DNA from: Buxus sempervirens
Lineage: Eukaryota > Streptophyta > Magnoliopsida > Buxales > Buxaceae
Length of the DNA stretch: 64,000 nt
Assembly: GCA_947561395.2 (NCBI GenBank)
Contig: OX387193.1
Coordinates: 35,414,255 to 35,478,254 of the forward strand
Direction: 5' to 3'
Made by a program: the position numbers and the translations under genes. Shown piece by piece: positions 12,003 to 22,774 of the stretch (within the stretch, counting starts at the first letter, position 1; each line of letters begins with the position of its first letter). Under the pieces are notes generated by a model. That model did no database searches. It worked only from the letters and a program-made list of their open reading frames with translations, and was not told the origin of the DNA.

Positions 12003-12871
12003 CAATACCCTTTCTCTAAGAGCTCATCAATGTACTTCTTCAACTCCTCTTGTTCTGGCTTTGATAGCCTATAAGGTGGCTTTGAAACAGGAGTTGTACC
12101 AGGCAACAACTAAATCCTCAACTCAACCTCCCTAATAGATGGTAATCCAGGTAGATCATCTGGGAAGACATCTACAAAATCCCGGACTACTGGTACATCT
12201 GAGATGACAAGTGAGTCACTCCTCGGCTCTTCTGCCAAAATGGATGCTACAAGTCCTATAAGAGACCTCAAACCCTCACATCGGAAACAATGTGCACTCT
12301 GATCTGGTCCACTAATTGTCACAGTGCCCTTATATCAATCCAAAGTAATGTGATGTCTAAATAACCAATCAATCCCCAATATGACATCAAACTCTCCAAT
12401 CTCCATTGCTATCAAATCCCCTAGCAACTCTAATCTGCCCAGACTAATCATACAGTATCTATAAATGAACTTAACTCAAGTAGACTCCCCCAAAGGTGTG
12501 TGCACAGTCATAGTATCATTCATATCCACAGGTGACAATCCAATCCGACGTGCACATGCAGGCGAAATAAAAGAATGCAAAGCACTAGAATCAAATAGGC
12601 AACATGCTGATCTACCACAAATGAATAAAATAGCTCCAATCAACTTCGGCATCTCTGTCTCAGCCTCAGGCTCACGCTCATGCTTAGGCTCCTCCTCATG
12701 TGCCTCTACAACATAAACTCTAGACTGCTGTGTCTGTGGAGCGAGTGCTGGATGTCTTTGTGCCCCTCTTTGTGCTACTCCTCTACCCTGGGGTCTCTGT
12801 CCCATCGGTGCTCTCTACGCTAGCTGCTGAAACTGTGGTCTCTGAGAAATCACTGGCGCTAGTGCAATCGG
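12003..12871 (-). pseudogene. Broken Ty3/gypsy pol: aspartic protease and start of reverse transcriptase
   Basis: Read on the minus strand this is one frame from protease into reverse transcriptase. The protease part (about 12805-12476) has LFDSSALHSFIS where gypsy proteases carry the D-S/T-G-A active site; here the glycine is Ser. FDVILGIDWL (near 12398-12365) is the usual end of the protease. VVRDFVDVFPDDLPGLP and KPPYRLSKPEQEELKK mark the first reverse-transcriptase block, typical of Tekay/Del-like chromoviruses. At least three in-frame stops occur (after GEST, after ITLD and after VELRI). The frame ends at about 12003, where the palindrome begins, so the polymerase core, RNase H and integrase are missing. 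Upstream it is split from gag by the solo LTR at 12872. It is non-functional. Confidence 0.85.
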
Positions 12872-13171
12872 TGTAAAATCCCGAATTTTAATAAAATTTA
12901 AATTTGGATTTTAGGCTTGATTAATTTATTTAATTGATTAAAAATTTTAGAAAAGGGGATCAGTGTGTCGAGTTTGGATTGCTGGTCGAACCGGATGCGA
13001 TAATTACATTTAAATAGGTAAGGGCACTATTTGGAATTTTTGATGGCTGGGTTATGAAGGTTTAGTGGTGTGGCAAGCCTAAAATCAAGTGGAAATAGAT
13101 GGTACATGTGTAGGAAAATCTCTGGAGTGCCAAGTATAGAATCAGACTTTAAACACATGCCAGGCGGCAAT

Positions 13172-13630
13172 TATAAATAGGAAGAAAAATTTCAGTTGTT
13201 TGGTTATTTCGTTGATTGCTCAAGAGATTCGGAATTCAAAGAGAAGAAGAAGAGAAGCTAGGGTTTTGTGGAGGCAGATTTGGAGATTTCAGTGGGGATC
13301 AGGGATAATTAGAGTTGATCATCTCATCTCCATTTGAAGTAGAAATGAGGGCACCTGCGGCAGCACTCCAATCAGTCCAGAAGCTGTGTTTCCAGTTGAT
13401 TTCCAGGTGATTCAGATCTGTTGGAGTAGGTTGGTAGGGAATTAAAGTAATTTCGTGCAAATTCCATTGCTATTTCAGATCAGATCTCAAATCTGAAATA
13501 TTCTAATCAAATTGAGACAAATTTTCAGAAGAGAAGTTGGCGGTTGAGTTGCTGTTGGGCTGCTGAGTTTGTGTTGGACGAATGGAGAAGGTTTAGAGCT
13601 GTAAAGTGTTTTCAATCAGGTAAGTAGCAT
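13172..13630 (+). promoter_or_regulatory. TATA box and splice-donor-like site of K LTR 12872-18236
   Basis: TATAAATAG at 13172 and CAG|GTAAGTAGCA with GT at 13620-13621, about 450 bp apart. This donor has the full plant consensus. Confidence 0.55.
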
Positions 13631-14064
13631 GACCTGATTGTATTTTGGACGATATCAATAGAACTTTGGTAGTGTTTGATAGCAATCTCCAGAATCCCTG
13701 GTTTCTGATTGTCTTCGGCGCCTAAAAATTCAGTAGGATGAATTGTGCCATAATTAAATCCAAATACATGATAATTGATTGATTAATTGGTTAGAACCTT
13801 GCTGGAACTGAAATATAGGAGTAAAATTATATCAGCTCATATGAAAATTTGAAATTGAGTTTAATGTTGCTGAAGCTCTAGTTGAAAGGATGTTGATGAG
13901 CGGCTGATTCTACATAAGTTGTTTTCATGTATTGTTTTAATCCAAATGTATGCTAAATGTATGTTTAGAGTATTAGAGTTATACTAGAACTAAATTGAGT
14001 ATGAAACAGTAGGTTAGTCCTTGAAGGTTTGAATCAGCCGCATTTCATCTTTGTGTAATTTAGT

Positions 14065-14180
14065 GTAAGCGCCAGGTGCTGCTGACCGCTTAGAGGTCAG
14101 CGCTAGCAATGTTTATAGGGGGTGGCTTGCTTGGCGCTAACCCTTGCTGACCTCTTGGAGGTCAGCGCCAGCTGAATTCC
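14065..14180. repeat. GC-rich inverted-word block in K LTR
   Basis: agcgccaggtgctgctgacc, agaggtcagcgctagc and gaggtcagcgccagc: the words gaggtcagcgc and gcgctgacc/gctgacctc recur in both orientations. Surrounding DNA is AT-rich. Confidence 0.65.
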
Positions 14181-15017
14181 AGCTCATGATTAGTCTTGTT
14201 AAATTTCTGTTAAACACTAGTTTGGGTTTTTCATTTAGGAGATTTACGTAGTAATAAATTAGGGACTGTAGAGGTGTAAAAGAGATGTTGAAATGTGATT
14301 TCACTTGAGGTCTCAAATAATGAAATAAGAACTTGTTATTCAGCCTATTTTCAGCTCATCTATATTTGTTGTTAAATTTTAATCTGGGGATTACTTAGGA
14401 AACTTATTAAATAGTTATTGCTGGACTTTTAATGAAAGGGGATATCCTAAAATGGGGATCAGAATTGAGGTTAACTTCATGGGATTGGGAACTTGATTTA
14501 GGTAGAGATTATGTAATTTGTGCAAGCATAGTCTATAAGAAATTCAGCTAAGGGCAGTGTGCATCTGAGATTAATTAGGGACTTAAATAGGGATAAACTA
14601 AAGTGCTTTGAATGAATTGAAGGTGTTGAATATGGGAGTATATCTAGGGTATAAATTAATGAAATAAAAAATCTGCACTGGTTAGGATTTGAGTATTTCT
14701 TAGTGTTGAACTCTTTCTAGCACATGCACATTTTAAATTTGCAAAACTTATTTGGGGAAAAACCTAAATTTTAAACTGTAAATGAGTAGAACATATATAG
14801 AATGATAATAAGAATTAATTCTACGATTGTACACTCGAAGTTATTGGTTTAACTGAAATTCGACGGTTTTACTAAATTTTCGTCTATAAAGAGGATTTCA
14901 TCCAATATTTTGGAAAGGATTTTAAAACAAAATGTTTTGATTTAAGCTGATTATTCGGAGCCCTACAGGTATTTTAGAGGATGGTTTTATTGAATTTGAT
15001 GAGATGATGGTTATTTA

Positions 15018-15103
15018 CCTCTGTGTATCTCGGAGATGCCCCGTGTATCTCGGGATGTTGTTGCCTCCGTGTATCTCGGAGATGCCCCGTGTATCTCGGG
15101 ATG
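15018..15103 (+). repeat. Tandem gtatctcgg repeat
   Basis: Two units of about 45 bp, each with tgtatctcggagatgcc followed by ccgtgtatctcgggatg. Further single words (gtgtatctcg) occur after the nested LTR at 17570-17640, so the array was split by the insertion at 15124. Confidence 0.7.
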
Positions 15104-16429
15104 ATATGATTGAGATTGAGATGTGTAACGCCCCAGATCCGTGTTGTTCAATAAAGATATAACACGTCTCACGGAGTGTTAGGTAAGGATCTTAATCATT
15201 TGTGATCGCTGGATAATCACCTAAACTAAATCATATCAAAGTGCACAAACATACTTTATCTAAGAATTCAATATTCAAACTTAACTAAGATTCAAGTGGT
15301 TCAACCACAATCTACTTTATTACACCTCAAAAATTCAATTAATTCAAAGTTCAATTCGAAAATAACCTACAGGTCTAAGGAATGTAATAGTAGTCTTCCT
15401 CCCTATATGTCTCAGTCGGATCTACCCCAGTAGTCGCCTCACCTCGAGTATTTGAAAAACAAATCAAAACAAAAGAGTGAGATACGAATATCTCAGCGAG
15501 TAGCATATGCATGCAGGAAATAGTTTACACAGTTCAAATCATGCATCGATAAATAATTAGTACGAATAAGCAACCAATACAATCTCCAAGTCTAAAAACC
15601 AAAACCAATAATTGTTTCCTAACACATTTCAATTTAATACCGACAACACATTGATTGGTCAATGTCATGACTATTGTTAAGTTGATAAATTAAACATGCC
15701 AAGTAGACACTCCACACCTCCATGTACATAGTTTCGGCCTACTCAGGGTTTCGTCATCCAATGCCGGCCTACTCCCTGGGTTTCGACATTGACAACTAGG
15801 CCTACTCAGGGTTTCTGGTTGCTCTACACTGGTCGTGGCAACACACAAGGCCATGCAATTTCAACAACCAACAATAACATTACATTACTAAGCTTAAGCA
15901 TGGATCCAGGACAAGCTAAACCAAAACAGTAAACCATCGTAAAATCACAACTCTGACATCATAATAAAACAATACGTTCAACATCATACATAACTCAACC
16001 AGTTCATCACATGTCCCTCTGGACTAGAACAGTACCTCATGTACTTTCAGTATCTCCTCAAATCTCAAAACACATGCCCATTGGAAATAAACTCATTTAC
16101 TCACACCAAGAGAAACCTTTACAATACATTTCAGGACTTGCAATCAAGTAAAAACCAGATTAAATAAATTCTCATTAAAGTACAGTATATAAACAAAAGG
16201 AAGCTAAATCAGGAACTCCTAGTGTTAGGTACAATAAGATCACCTACCGGTAGCCCTTAAAATTAACCTTGGATGCTCCTAAGAATTTCCACTTATTGTT
16301 CTCAGAGTAATTGAACAGGTAATAGTATTTATAAAATTCTAAACAAGTCAATAGATAAGTGCTTGAACCCTCAAAGTATTAAAATCTAGCTTGATTGGTC
16401 AAATCTCACATTTCGGCAAAGATTTGGGG

Positions 16430-16700
16430 CTTGCGCTGACCTCTAGCGCTAGGCGCGAGGTCGGCGGTAAGTAAATACTTGAACTACATGTCGCACTTAC
16501 TTAAATTGGACTAGGCGCGAGCTAGGTGCAATATAAGCGCTAAGGAAATCCGCTCGGCGCGAACCAGGCGTGAGCTTGGCATTAAGAAAAATCCGCCCGG
16601 CGCAAGACAAGCGCGCGATGAGCACGAGCTCGGCGGTAAGGAACTTCGGCCTTTCGCCAACTCAACCCAGTTGGCGCTAGGTAGGCGCCAACCCGGCGGA
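16430..16700. repeat. Large GC-rich inverted-word block
   Basis: Words such as gcgctgacctc, gctaggcgcgaggtc, ggcgcgaacc and gcgcgagctcggcgg recur through 270 bp. The first 35 bases nearly match a block in the unrelated T LTR at 25763-25800, in the same orientation relative to both elements. Confidence 0.75.
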
Positions 16701-16957
16701 TGCTACCTTCATTTTTCAGTTCTCTATTATTTCCAGATCTACACAACTGACCGAAATTTTTCTATCTGTAACCATTTCTCTAGCCTCCTATTATCCCCAG
16801 GAGATGTTTAAACCACTTTTGAAATTATTCTAAACACCTCTTTATTTATCTCTAACAGTTCTAAAAAAAACTCATGCTCGGACTATCTTCTTCTAGAAAA
16901 CATATGCATCAAGATCAAACTCACGAATCAATACAAAACCCAGTTTTAAAATGATGC

Positions 16958-17258
16958 TACTCACCTCTTGCACGCTTATATCCCAGCAACAACAACTACT
17001 CGAATCCGAAAACCCTCAGTCAATCACTAATAGGCGCTCGTCTGTTCGAAATCGATGTCCGGTTGATCCTCTGTTTGCAAAAGAAAACTCTTCTGAAAAC
17101 TTTGGCCTCGACTTTCTGATCAGCAGGAACTCTCACAGTTCTTCTTCTCTCCCAAAGAAAACCTAGATCAATCGCGCAGCCGCAATCGCCAATCGCCTTC
17201 AGTACGAGTATTTGAGTATTCTAAAAACCTCAAACCTAATTTTCCTTAAGTATTTATA
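16958..17258 (-). promoter_or_regulatory. TATA box and splice-donor-like site of K LTR 15124-17419
   Basis: Minus strand: TATAAATA at 17258-17251, then GAG|GTGAGTAGCA with GT at 16964-16963, about 290 bp downstream. Confidence 0.5.
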
Positions 17259-18236
17259 CCTTCCATAATTACATTGCCGCTTAACGAACTTTTGAAATTC
17301 CTTGATTCCGTACATGCTCCCCCACCGAAATTCCTACATATACACATCTCCTTAAGTTGATTCGTCCACATAAATAAATAAATAAATAAATAATCCTTAG
17401 AAAATATCGGGGTTTTACAAGATGAGTCGTGCTTACTGGATTTCACTGTTGGTTTTGGTCTTAGAGTCTAGTGGGCATAGCTCGATATGGATCCATGTTA
17501 AGAGCTAGATAGTGGAAAGGATTGTTCTTTGCTAGTCGTAACACTTTGTTCACGTACGCGTTCCATTGTGTATCTCGATGAGGCCTTCTCTGTATCTGGT
17601 TGGCTGCGGCTATCCCTCATTTTATCGTGTATCTCGGACTATGACTGGATTGGTACATGCCAACCCATTACTGTATTTGGATGGGTTCTCCCGCAATAAG
17701 ACGATGATCATGTAGCTCAGCTTCGCACATAAGCCGGGAGGTGGCATAGTGAGCATGGTCTTTACACTAGTTAAAGGCAGTCTTATTTCATGAGTCTTGC
17801 TGTGACTTATTGACTGTTGTTTTGATGTTACAGATTTGTTGTTATGCTGGATTTTTATGTTATCTCAGATTGATTGATGGATTACTGTTGGATTATTCGG
17901 ATTATTTGAAACTGATGCGTTATCGCTACTGTTGCATGATTTATAACTGTATCATATTTTAGAACTGATAAACTGTATTTGAGCATGCATGTGCTACTTA
18001 CTGGGATATTCGTATCTCATTCCATTTCATTTTGATTTGTTTTCAAATCCTGGTAAGGACGATACCAGCGGGTTTATGCTTGGTTCAGGTGAGTTGGGGG
18101 TTTATAGTTGACTCTGATCATAATTATTGTTTTGTTCATGTTTTTCCTTCACTCTAATATTGTGATCCTGTGTGGATAATTTAACTTTCGGAGATGAGTT
18201 ACGGTTTCACTATGTAACTTGGATCCGGGAGTTACA

Positions 18237-19282
18237 GTCGGTGCATTGGGCTGCTGAGGTTGTCTAACAGCAACGGCTGATATGTAGGTGAATTGGGACA
18301 ATCATAGTAGCAGTGACCAGCCTGTCCACATCTGTATCATTTCCTCGAGGCTGCAAAACAAGGGCCCGAAACGTGATGCCTGCCATATCTGACACAACCT
18401 CTACTAGCGGGCCTGGAAATCTAACTACTTTAATAACCTAAAGGCTCTCCCTTGAACATCTCCCTCGGCCTCTTGCTCCCACTAGGGAAGCCTCTTTGCT
18501 CCACCGACCTAAATGGCTATTTGGCCCTGCTCAATCCAGCTCTAGTCTCAATGTCTTTCTCAGCTCTAGTGGCCCTGTGCACTATCTCACTGTACTCTGT
18601 GTAGATGAGTACAGTCAGCATACTCCGAATGTTAGGTCTCAAACCTCTCTCGAAGTGTACAGTCTTCCTCCTCTCATCCTGCACCATATGGGGCGCAAAC
18701 CTAAACAATGCCGAAAACCTCGCATCATACTGAGCCACAATCTGACTCCCCTGTGTGATTTCCATAAATTCCCTCTTCTTCTGTAGACGAACCTTGTCTG
18801 AGAAGTACTGTCCATAAAACCTCTATGTGAATCGATCCTAAGTCATATGAATAGCCTGGGGGTCCTGCCTCTTCATAGCTCTCCACCAGTGAGCTAAATG
18901 AAGCAAGTCTCACTCTCTTGTCCTCCAGGCAGTCCATCGCCTCGAATATCCACTCGACTCTCATAAGCCACTTCTCGACCTCCATTGGATCTGGCAATCC
19001 ACTAAAAATCAGCGAATCCGTCTTAAGAAACTGCTCTAAGTCCTGTGCCGTCTGTATCTCTCCATGATGTCTCAGTACATCTCTGTGTCCGTTTCCTCCT
19101 CCATTTTCATTCCCATTCTGGCTCAGCCTCTCCTCCCTTTCCTTGGTGAGAAGATCTGCCAAAGTGCCCACCATGGCCCAAATATCACCACCAAGTGGTG
19201 GGGCATCCTGCTGCTGATCCTCAACCTCATCCGGCCTCTCTACCGGAATATTGGCATGTGCTCGTCACCCCCTACCAGCCAT
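18237..19282 (-). pseudogene. Broken Ty3/gypsy gag
   Basis: Retrotransposon capsid gene on the minus strand. A likely start ATG is at 19282, 128 nt inside the LTR edge, but the sixth codon is TGA. The capsid core shows WLMRVEWIFEAMDC and VRLASF (frame of 19174-18725). A frameshift near 18900 then moves AHWWRAMKRQDPQAI into another frame. QYDARFSALFRFAPH and FERGLRPNIRS follow (18765-18517), matching Tekay/Del-type gag order. A CCHC zinc knuckle near 18342-18298 reads YRCGQAGHCYYDC, but its first Cys codon has become TGA. The end joins the protease across the solo LTR at 12872-18236. This is an old, inactive copy. Confidence 0.85.
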
Positions 19283-19394
19283 CTGCGAAATTTAGAATTG
19301 AAATTATTAGGATTAATAAATTCTAAGGGTTCTATCTAACGAGCACACAATCCCATACCCTCCTATAGCTTGCTACCTAAGGTTAGGACCATTT

Positions 19395-19406
19395 GCTCTG
19401 ATACCA
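19395..19406 (-). promoter_or_regulatory. Primer binding site, initiator Met tRNA
   Basis: Minus strand TGGTATCAGAGC, complementary to the 3' end of plant initiator tRNA-Met. It lies 4 nt from the LTR edge at 19411 and upstream of gag. This proves that the K sequence beginning at 19411 is the 5' LTR of this gypsy element. Confidence 0.9.
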
Positions 19407-20390
19407 TCTCTGTAACGCCTTGAACTCGGGTCAATGCAAAACCAGCACTTAACCCGAATTCGAAGTGCTACGGGCCCAAAGCTTCTAAATACCAGAAAGT
19501 TAAATTCAATTCGTTTAACAAATAATATCAGAGTGTGGAAGTTTATCATCTATAAAAACTCAATAATAAGCGTGGATAAAAGTCATCCAAACCATCTCAT
19601 CCAAAAATGATTAAAGTTTGGTAAATCAGGTTCTTTCACTCTCACTTTCGTAATCATCAAATCCATAAAATAAACAAATAATAAATCAAATGTATCTAAC
19701 ATCTGTATCAACCTCAAAACTATATCTAATTAGGATAATAATAATCCTCCAAGAGAAAATCTGCAATCTCGCCCTGAGTATCAAACCCCAAGTCCCTCTC
19801 TGGCATATCAGCTGAAAACAAAACAAACAAAATAGGAATGAGATACAAATATCCCAGTAGGTAACAACATGCTTGAATAAACAGTTATACTTAAAAATAA
19901 TCATTCTTTCATGCTCGATAAAGTAAACGAATAAACAAGATACAATCTCAATAAATAAAACAGTAATCAAATCCAAACAGTTCATCAAGTATAATCTTTT
20001 CCATCAACATAAATTCCAACACAATAGTGTAATAAGTAAGATCAAAACTAAGCCATCATACATAATTGTAGGACTCATGAAGACAAGTAGGTCTTTGAAA
20101 AGAAACTCTCCATTCACTATGCCACCACGCAACTTATGAGTGAAGCTACTGAGACCCTCAAACCCGTATATCAACTGAGACAAGAGGCGTAGTCATCGAC
20201 TTATTGTGCACGAAACTTACGAAGTTCGACACGTACCATCCAACATGCAGCACCTTAATAAATACATAGGGATGGCTGCTTGTCTACACATACATGCAGA
20301 CCCTCCAAAGTAAACTAACTTGCAAAGGAAGTGCAAGTGCAAACTAGTAGTACCCAAACAAAGAAAAACCTCTTCACTCTCAAGCTTAAC

Positions 20391-22774
20391 GGTAACGCCC
20401 CGAACCCAGGTCAATGCAAAACCAGCACCCAACCCCGAATCCGAAGTGCTACTGGACCCATAAACAACATCATCCAAATACCAAACCAAAAATAATTCAT
20501 TCTATATTAAACATCAGAGTGCGGAAATATAATGTCTACAATTACCATAAATATGCTAAAATATAAAATGCCATCAAAACCAATAAATCAAGTCTGGTAT
20601 GATAAAAGGGTTCTAAATCTCTCACTCTCGGTACATCAAGTCCATAAATAAATAAACAGTAATTAATCAAGTTCTTCATCTCCCAAAAACAACCTCAATA
20701 CTAATCAGGGTAATAGTAATCCTCCGGATGGAAATCTGTGATCTCGCCCTGAGTATCGAAAGTCAAATCCCCCACTCACGTATTAGCTGAAAAACACAAC
20801 GAAAACAAACAGAGTGAGATATGAATATCTCAGTAGGTAACACGATGCATGCTAGAAACAATTTACATACATAAAGTAATCATTTGTCATGCTCGATAAA
20901 GATACAATTAGAAAGGTTTCATTTTCATCAAATAATAGTAGTTAAAGAAAGATAAATCAGCATATATTTCCATGATAGCTAAAGTCAAGTCAATTCCATC
21001 GTATCTATAGTAAACAAGGTAACCAAATCCAATCAATGTGATAAAATGTACACAAATACACATGTGTCAATGCAGGACTCGTGAAGACAAATAAGTCTTT
21101 GAATAGACACTCTTCAATGCTATGCCACCACGCAACTTATGGGCGAAGCTACTAAGACACTCAAATCCAAGTCTTATTTTGACGATAAGAGCCATAGTCA
21201 TCAACTTATTGCGCACGAAATTCACAGAGTTTGGCATGAACCACCAACATGCAGCCCCTGAATCAATACATGGAGATGGCCGCTGATCCGCATGTACATG
21301 GTCCTCACCAACAATCATAACATGAAATGATGATCCTATAGACATGAGACCTCCCAGAGCAAACTAACTTGCAAAGGAAGCGCGATCGCAAATGGGAGTA
21401 ATCAACCCAAAATAAATACCCCTTTGCTATCTAGCTTATTCTATGGATCCATATTCAGCTATGCCCACTAGACACTAACAACACCAGGACTCATCCGACA
21501 TACATATAAGGTAACAGTGCCTAGTGGCATATAGAGTTTTGTCACTTAAATTTTCCCAAAGTTAAATTCTGAAAAGTGGTTTTCTGGTATAAGGTCTCTC
21601 TCTGTGAAAATCATAATTTGATGATGTTTGAAAATTAATTTTTCTTTAAGTGAAAGTCTCAGTCAAATAAGTTTTTTTTTTAAAATTCAAAACCTCCAAA
21701 TTCTTAATTTGTTTTCAAGTCAGGCAACTATCAGACCTAAATAATTCTCCAATTTATTTGTGTGGCAAAAGAAATATTTGTATAGTTGAAAGCCTTTTAA
21801 ATTAGTTGATTTAGATGTTAAAATCCATATAAAAATCATTTTGTTTTGAGTTGGATATTAATTTGTGAAAAATCGGCTTCTGGCTTTGGTCGCTCAGCAC
21901 TGTTGCCTAGGCGACCTGGCTGGGCGGCTGTTTTAATTAAGCGTAAACTTTCACTTCAATGGGCACTCAGGTGATCGCCCAGGGGATCCCCTAAGCGACC
22001 TAGCAATTTCACTGTCGCCTAGCCCATCGCCTAGGCAATGGCTAGGCGACCTAAGACTCTGTGAATTCCCATAAACAAACGCCTATGATCGCCTAGGCAA
22101 TCAAGCTTGGCGCTCATTCGATTGCGGCTAATCCGACACTAAAAACTGTGATTTTCTCAATATCCAGTAACATCTACATATATATTCAACTATACTTTAA
22201 CAAACCATACATATACCTACGATTAAACATGCATTATGATCAAAAAGCGAAGAAAATAGAGATCATGACAAAACGGGTTGTCACCTACCTGTTCGATCAG
22301 TTTCTTCTTCCTCCTATTTCTTCTTGCGTTGGTGACTATCCTTCACTCTTCACAGGGACAGAAGACTTCTCCTGAGATACAGAGAAGCTTGAAGATCAAC
22401 ATGAATCGCCTCCTTCTTCTCCCTTCTCCCTCTCGGTTTAGTCGTTCTTCTCTACAGCCGCCAAATATCCAAAACAATACGATTAGAATACGTTTAGTAT
22501 TCTCCTAAGTATAAAACCCTATTTTATTCTCCCTCGATCCTGTGCATCTCACCCCTATCAACTATTACTCCTCCAACCAATCAAATTAGAAAATCACCTT
22601 ATTTTAATTCTTACCTCAATATGTCACGATCCAACGGTCAAATCTGCATCAATTTCCTGATCTCCTCCATCAACGTTATTACCTATAATTATAATTAAAA
22701 TTCATCAATAAAATCCTCAAATAAATACTAATTACTATTTAATTTAAAATTCTGAATATTTTCAGGGTCTTACA
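20391..22774 (-). mobile_element. Solo K LTR (subgroup II), minus strand
   Basis: TSD ttaac at 20386-20390 and 22775-22779. The left edge reads GGTAACGCCCC (first T changed to G) and the right edge CAGGGTCTTACA. Length 2,384 bp. It is inserted in an LTR of its own subgroup. It has a donor-like CAG|GTAGGTGACA near 22288 (minus) and a word block at 21885-22135. I do not see a clear TATA box. Confidence 0.88.
21885..22135. repeat. GC-rich word block (gcctaggcga type)
   Basis: gttgcctaggcgacc, ggtgatcgccc, gcctaggcaatggctaggcg and gatcgcctaggcaatc: inverted words around CCTAGG in a 250-bp stretch, quite different in text from the blocks of subgroup I but at the same LTR position. Confidence 0.65.

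Larger units (their letters stand above)
15124..17419 (-). mobile_element. Solo K LTR (subgroup I), minus strand, nested in 12872-18236
   Basis: Perfect TSD agatg at 15119-15123 and 17420-17424. On the minus strand it begins TGTAAAACCCCG and ends GGGGCGTTACA. Length is 2,296 bp with no interior. The TATA box on minus is at 17251-17258, the donor-like GAG|GTGAGTAGCA near 16964, and a large word block at 16430-16700. A (TAAA)n run is at 17371-17393. Confidence 0.92.
12872..18236 (+). mobile_element. Solo K LTR (subgroup I) inserted in gypsy gag-pol, itself interrupted
   Basis: It starts TGTAAAATCCCG and ends GGGAGTTACA. The flanks are atcgg (12867-12871) and gtcgg (18237-18241), a TSD with one change. 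Its two parts (12872-15123 and 17425-18236) add up to about 3.06 kb, the length of the other subgroup I solo LTRs. It interrupts the gypsy pseudogene between the zinc knuckle and the protease. It carries a TATA box, a donor-like site, a word block at 14065-14180 and a repeated gtatctcgg motif at 15018-15103. The acceptor-like site has changed to TTTTCAA near 18044. Confidence 0.85.
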
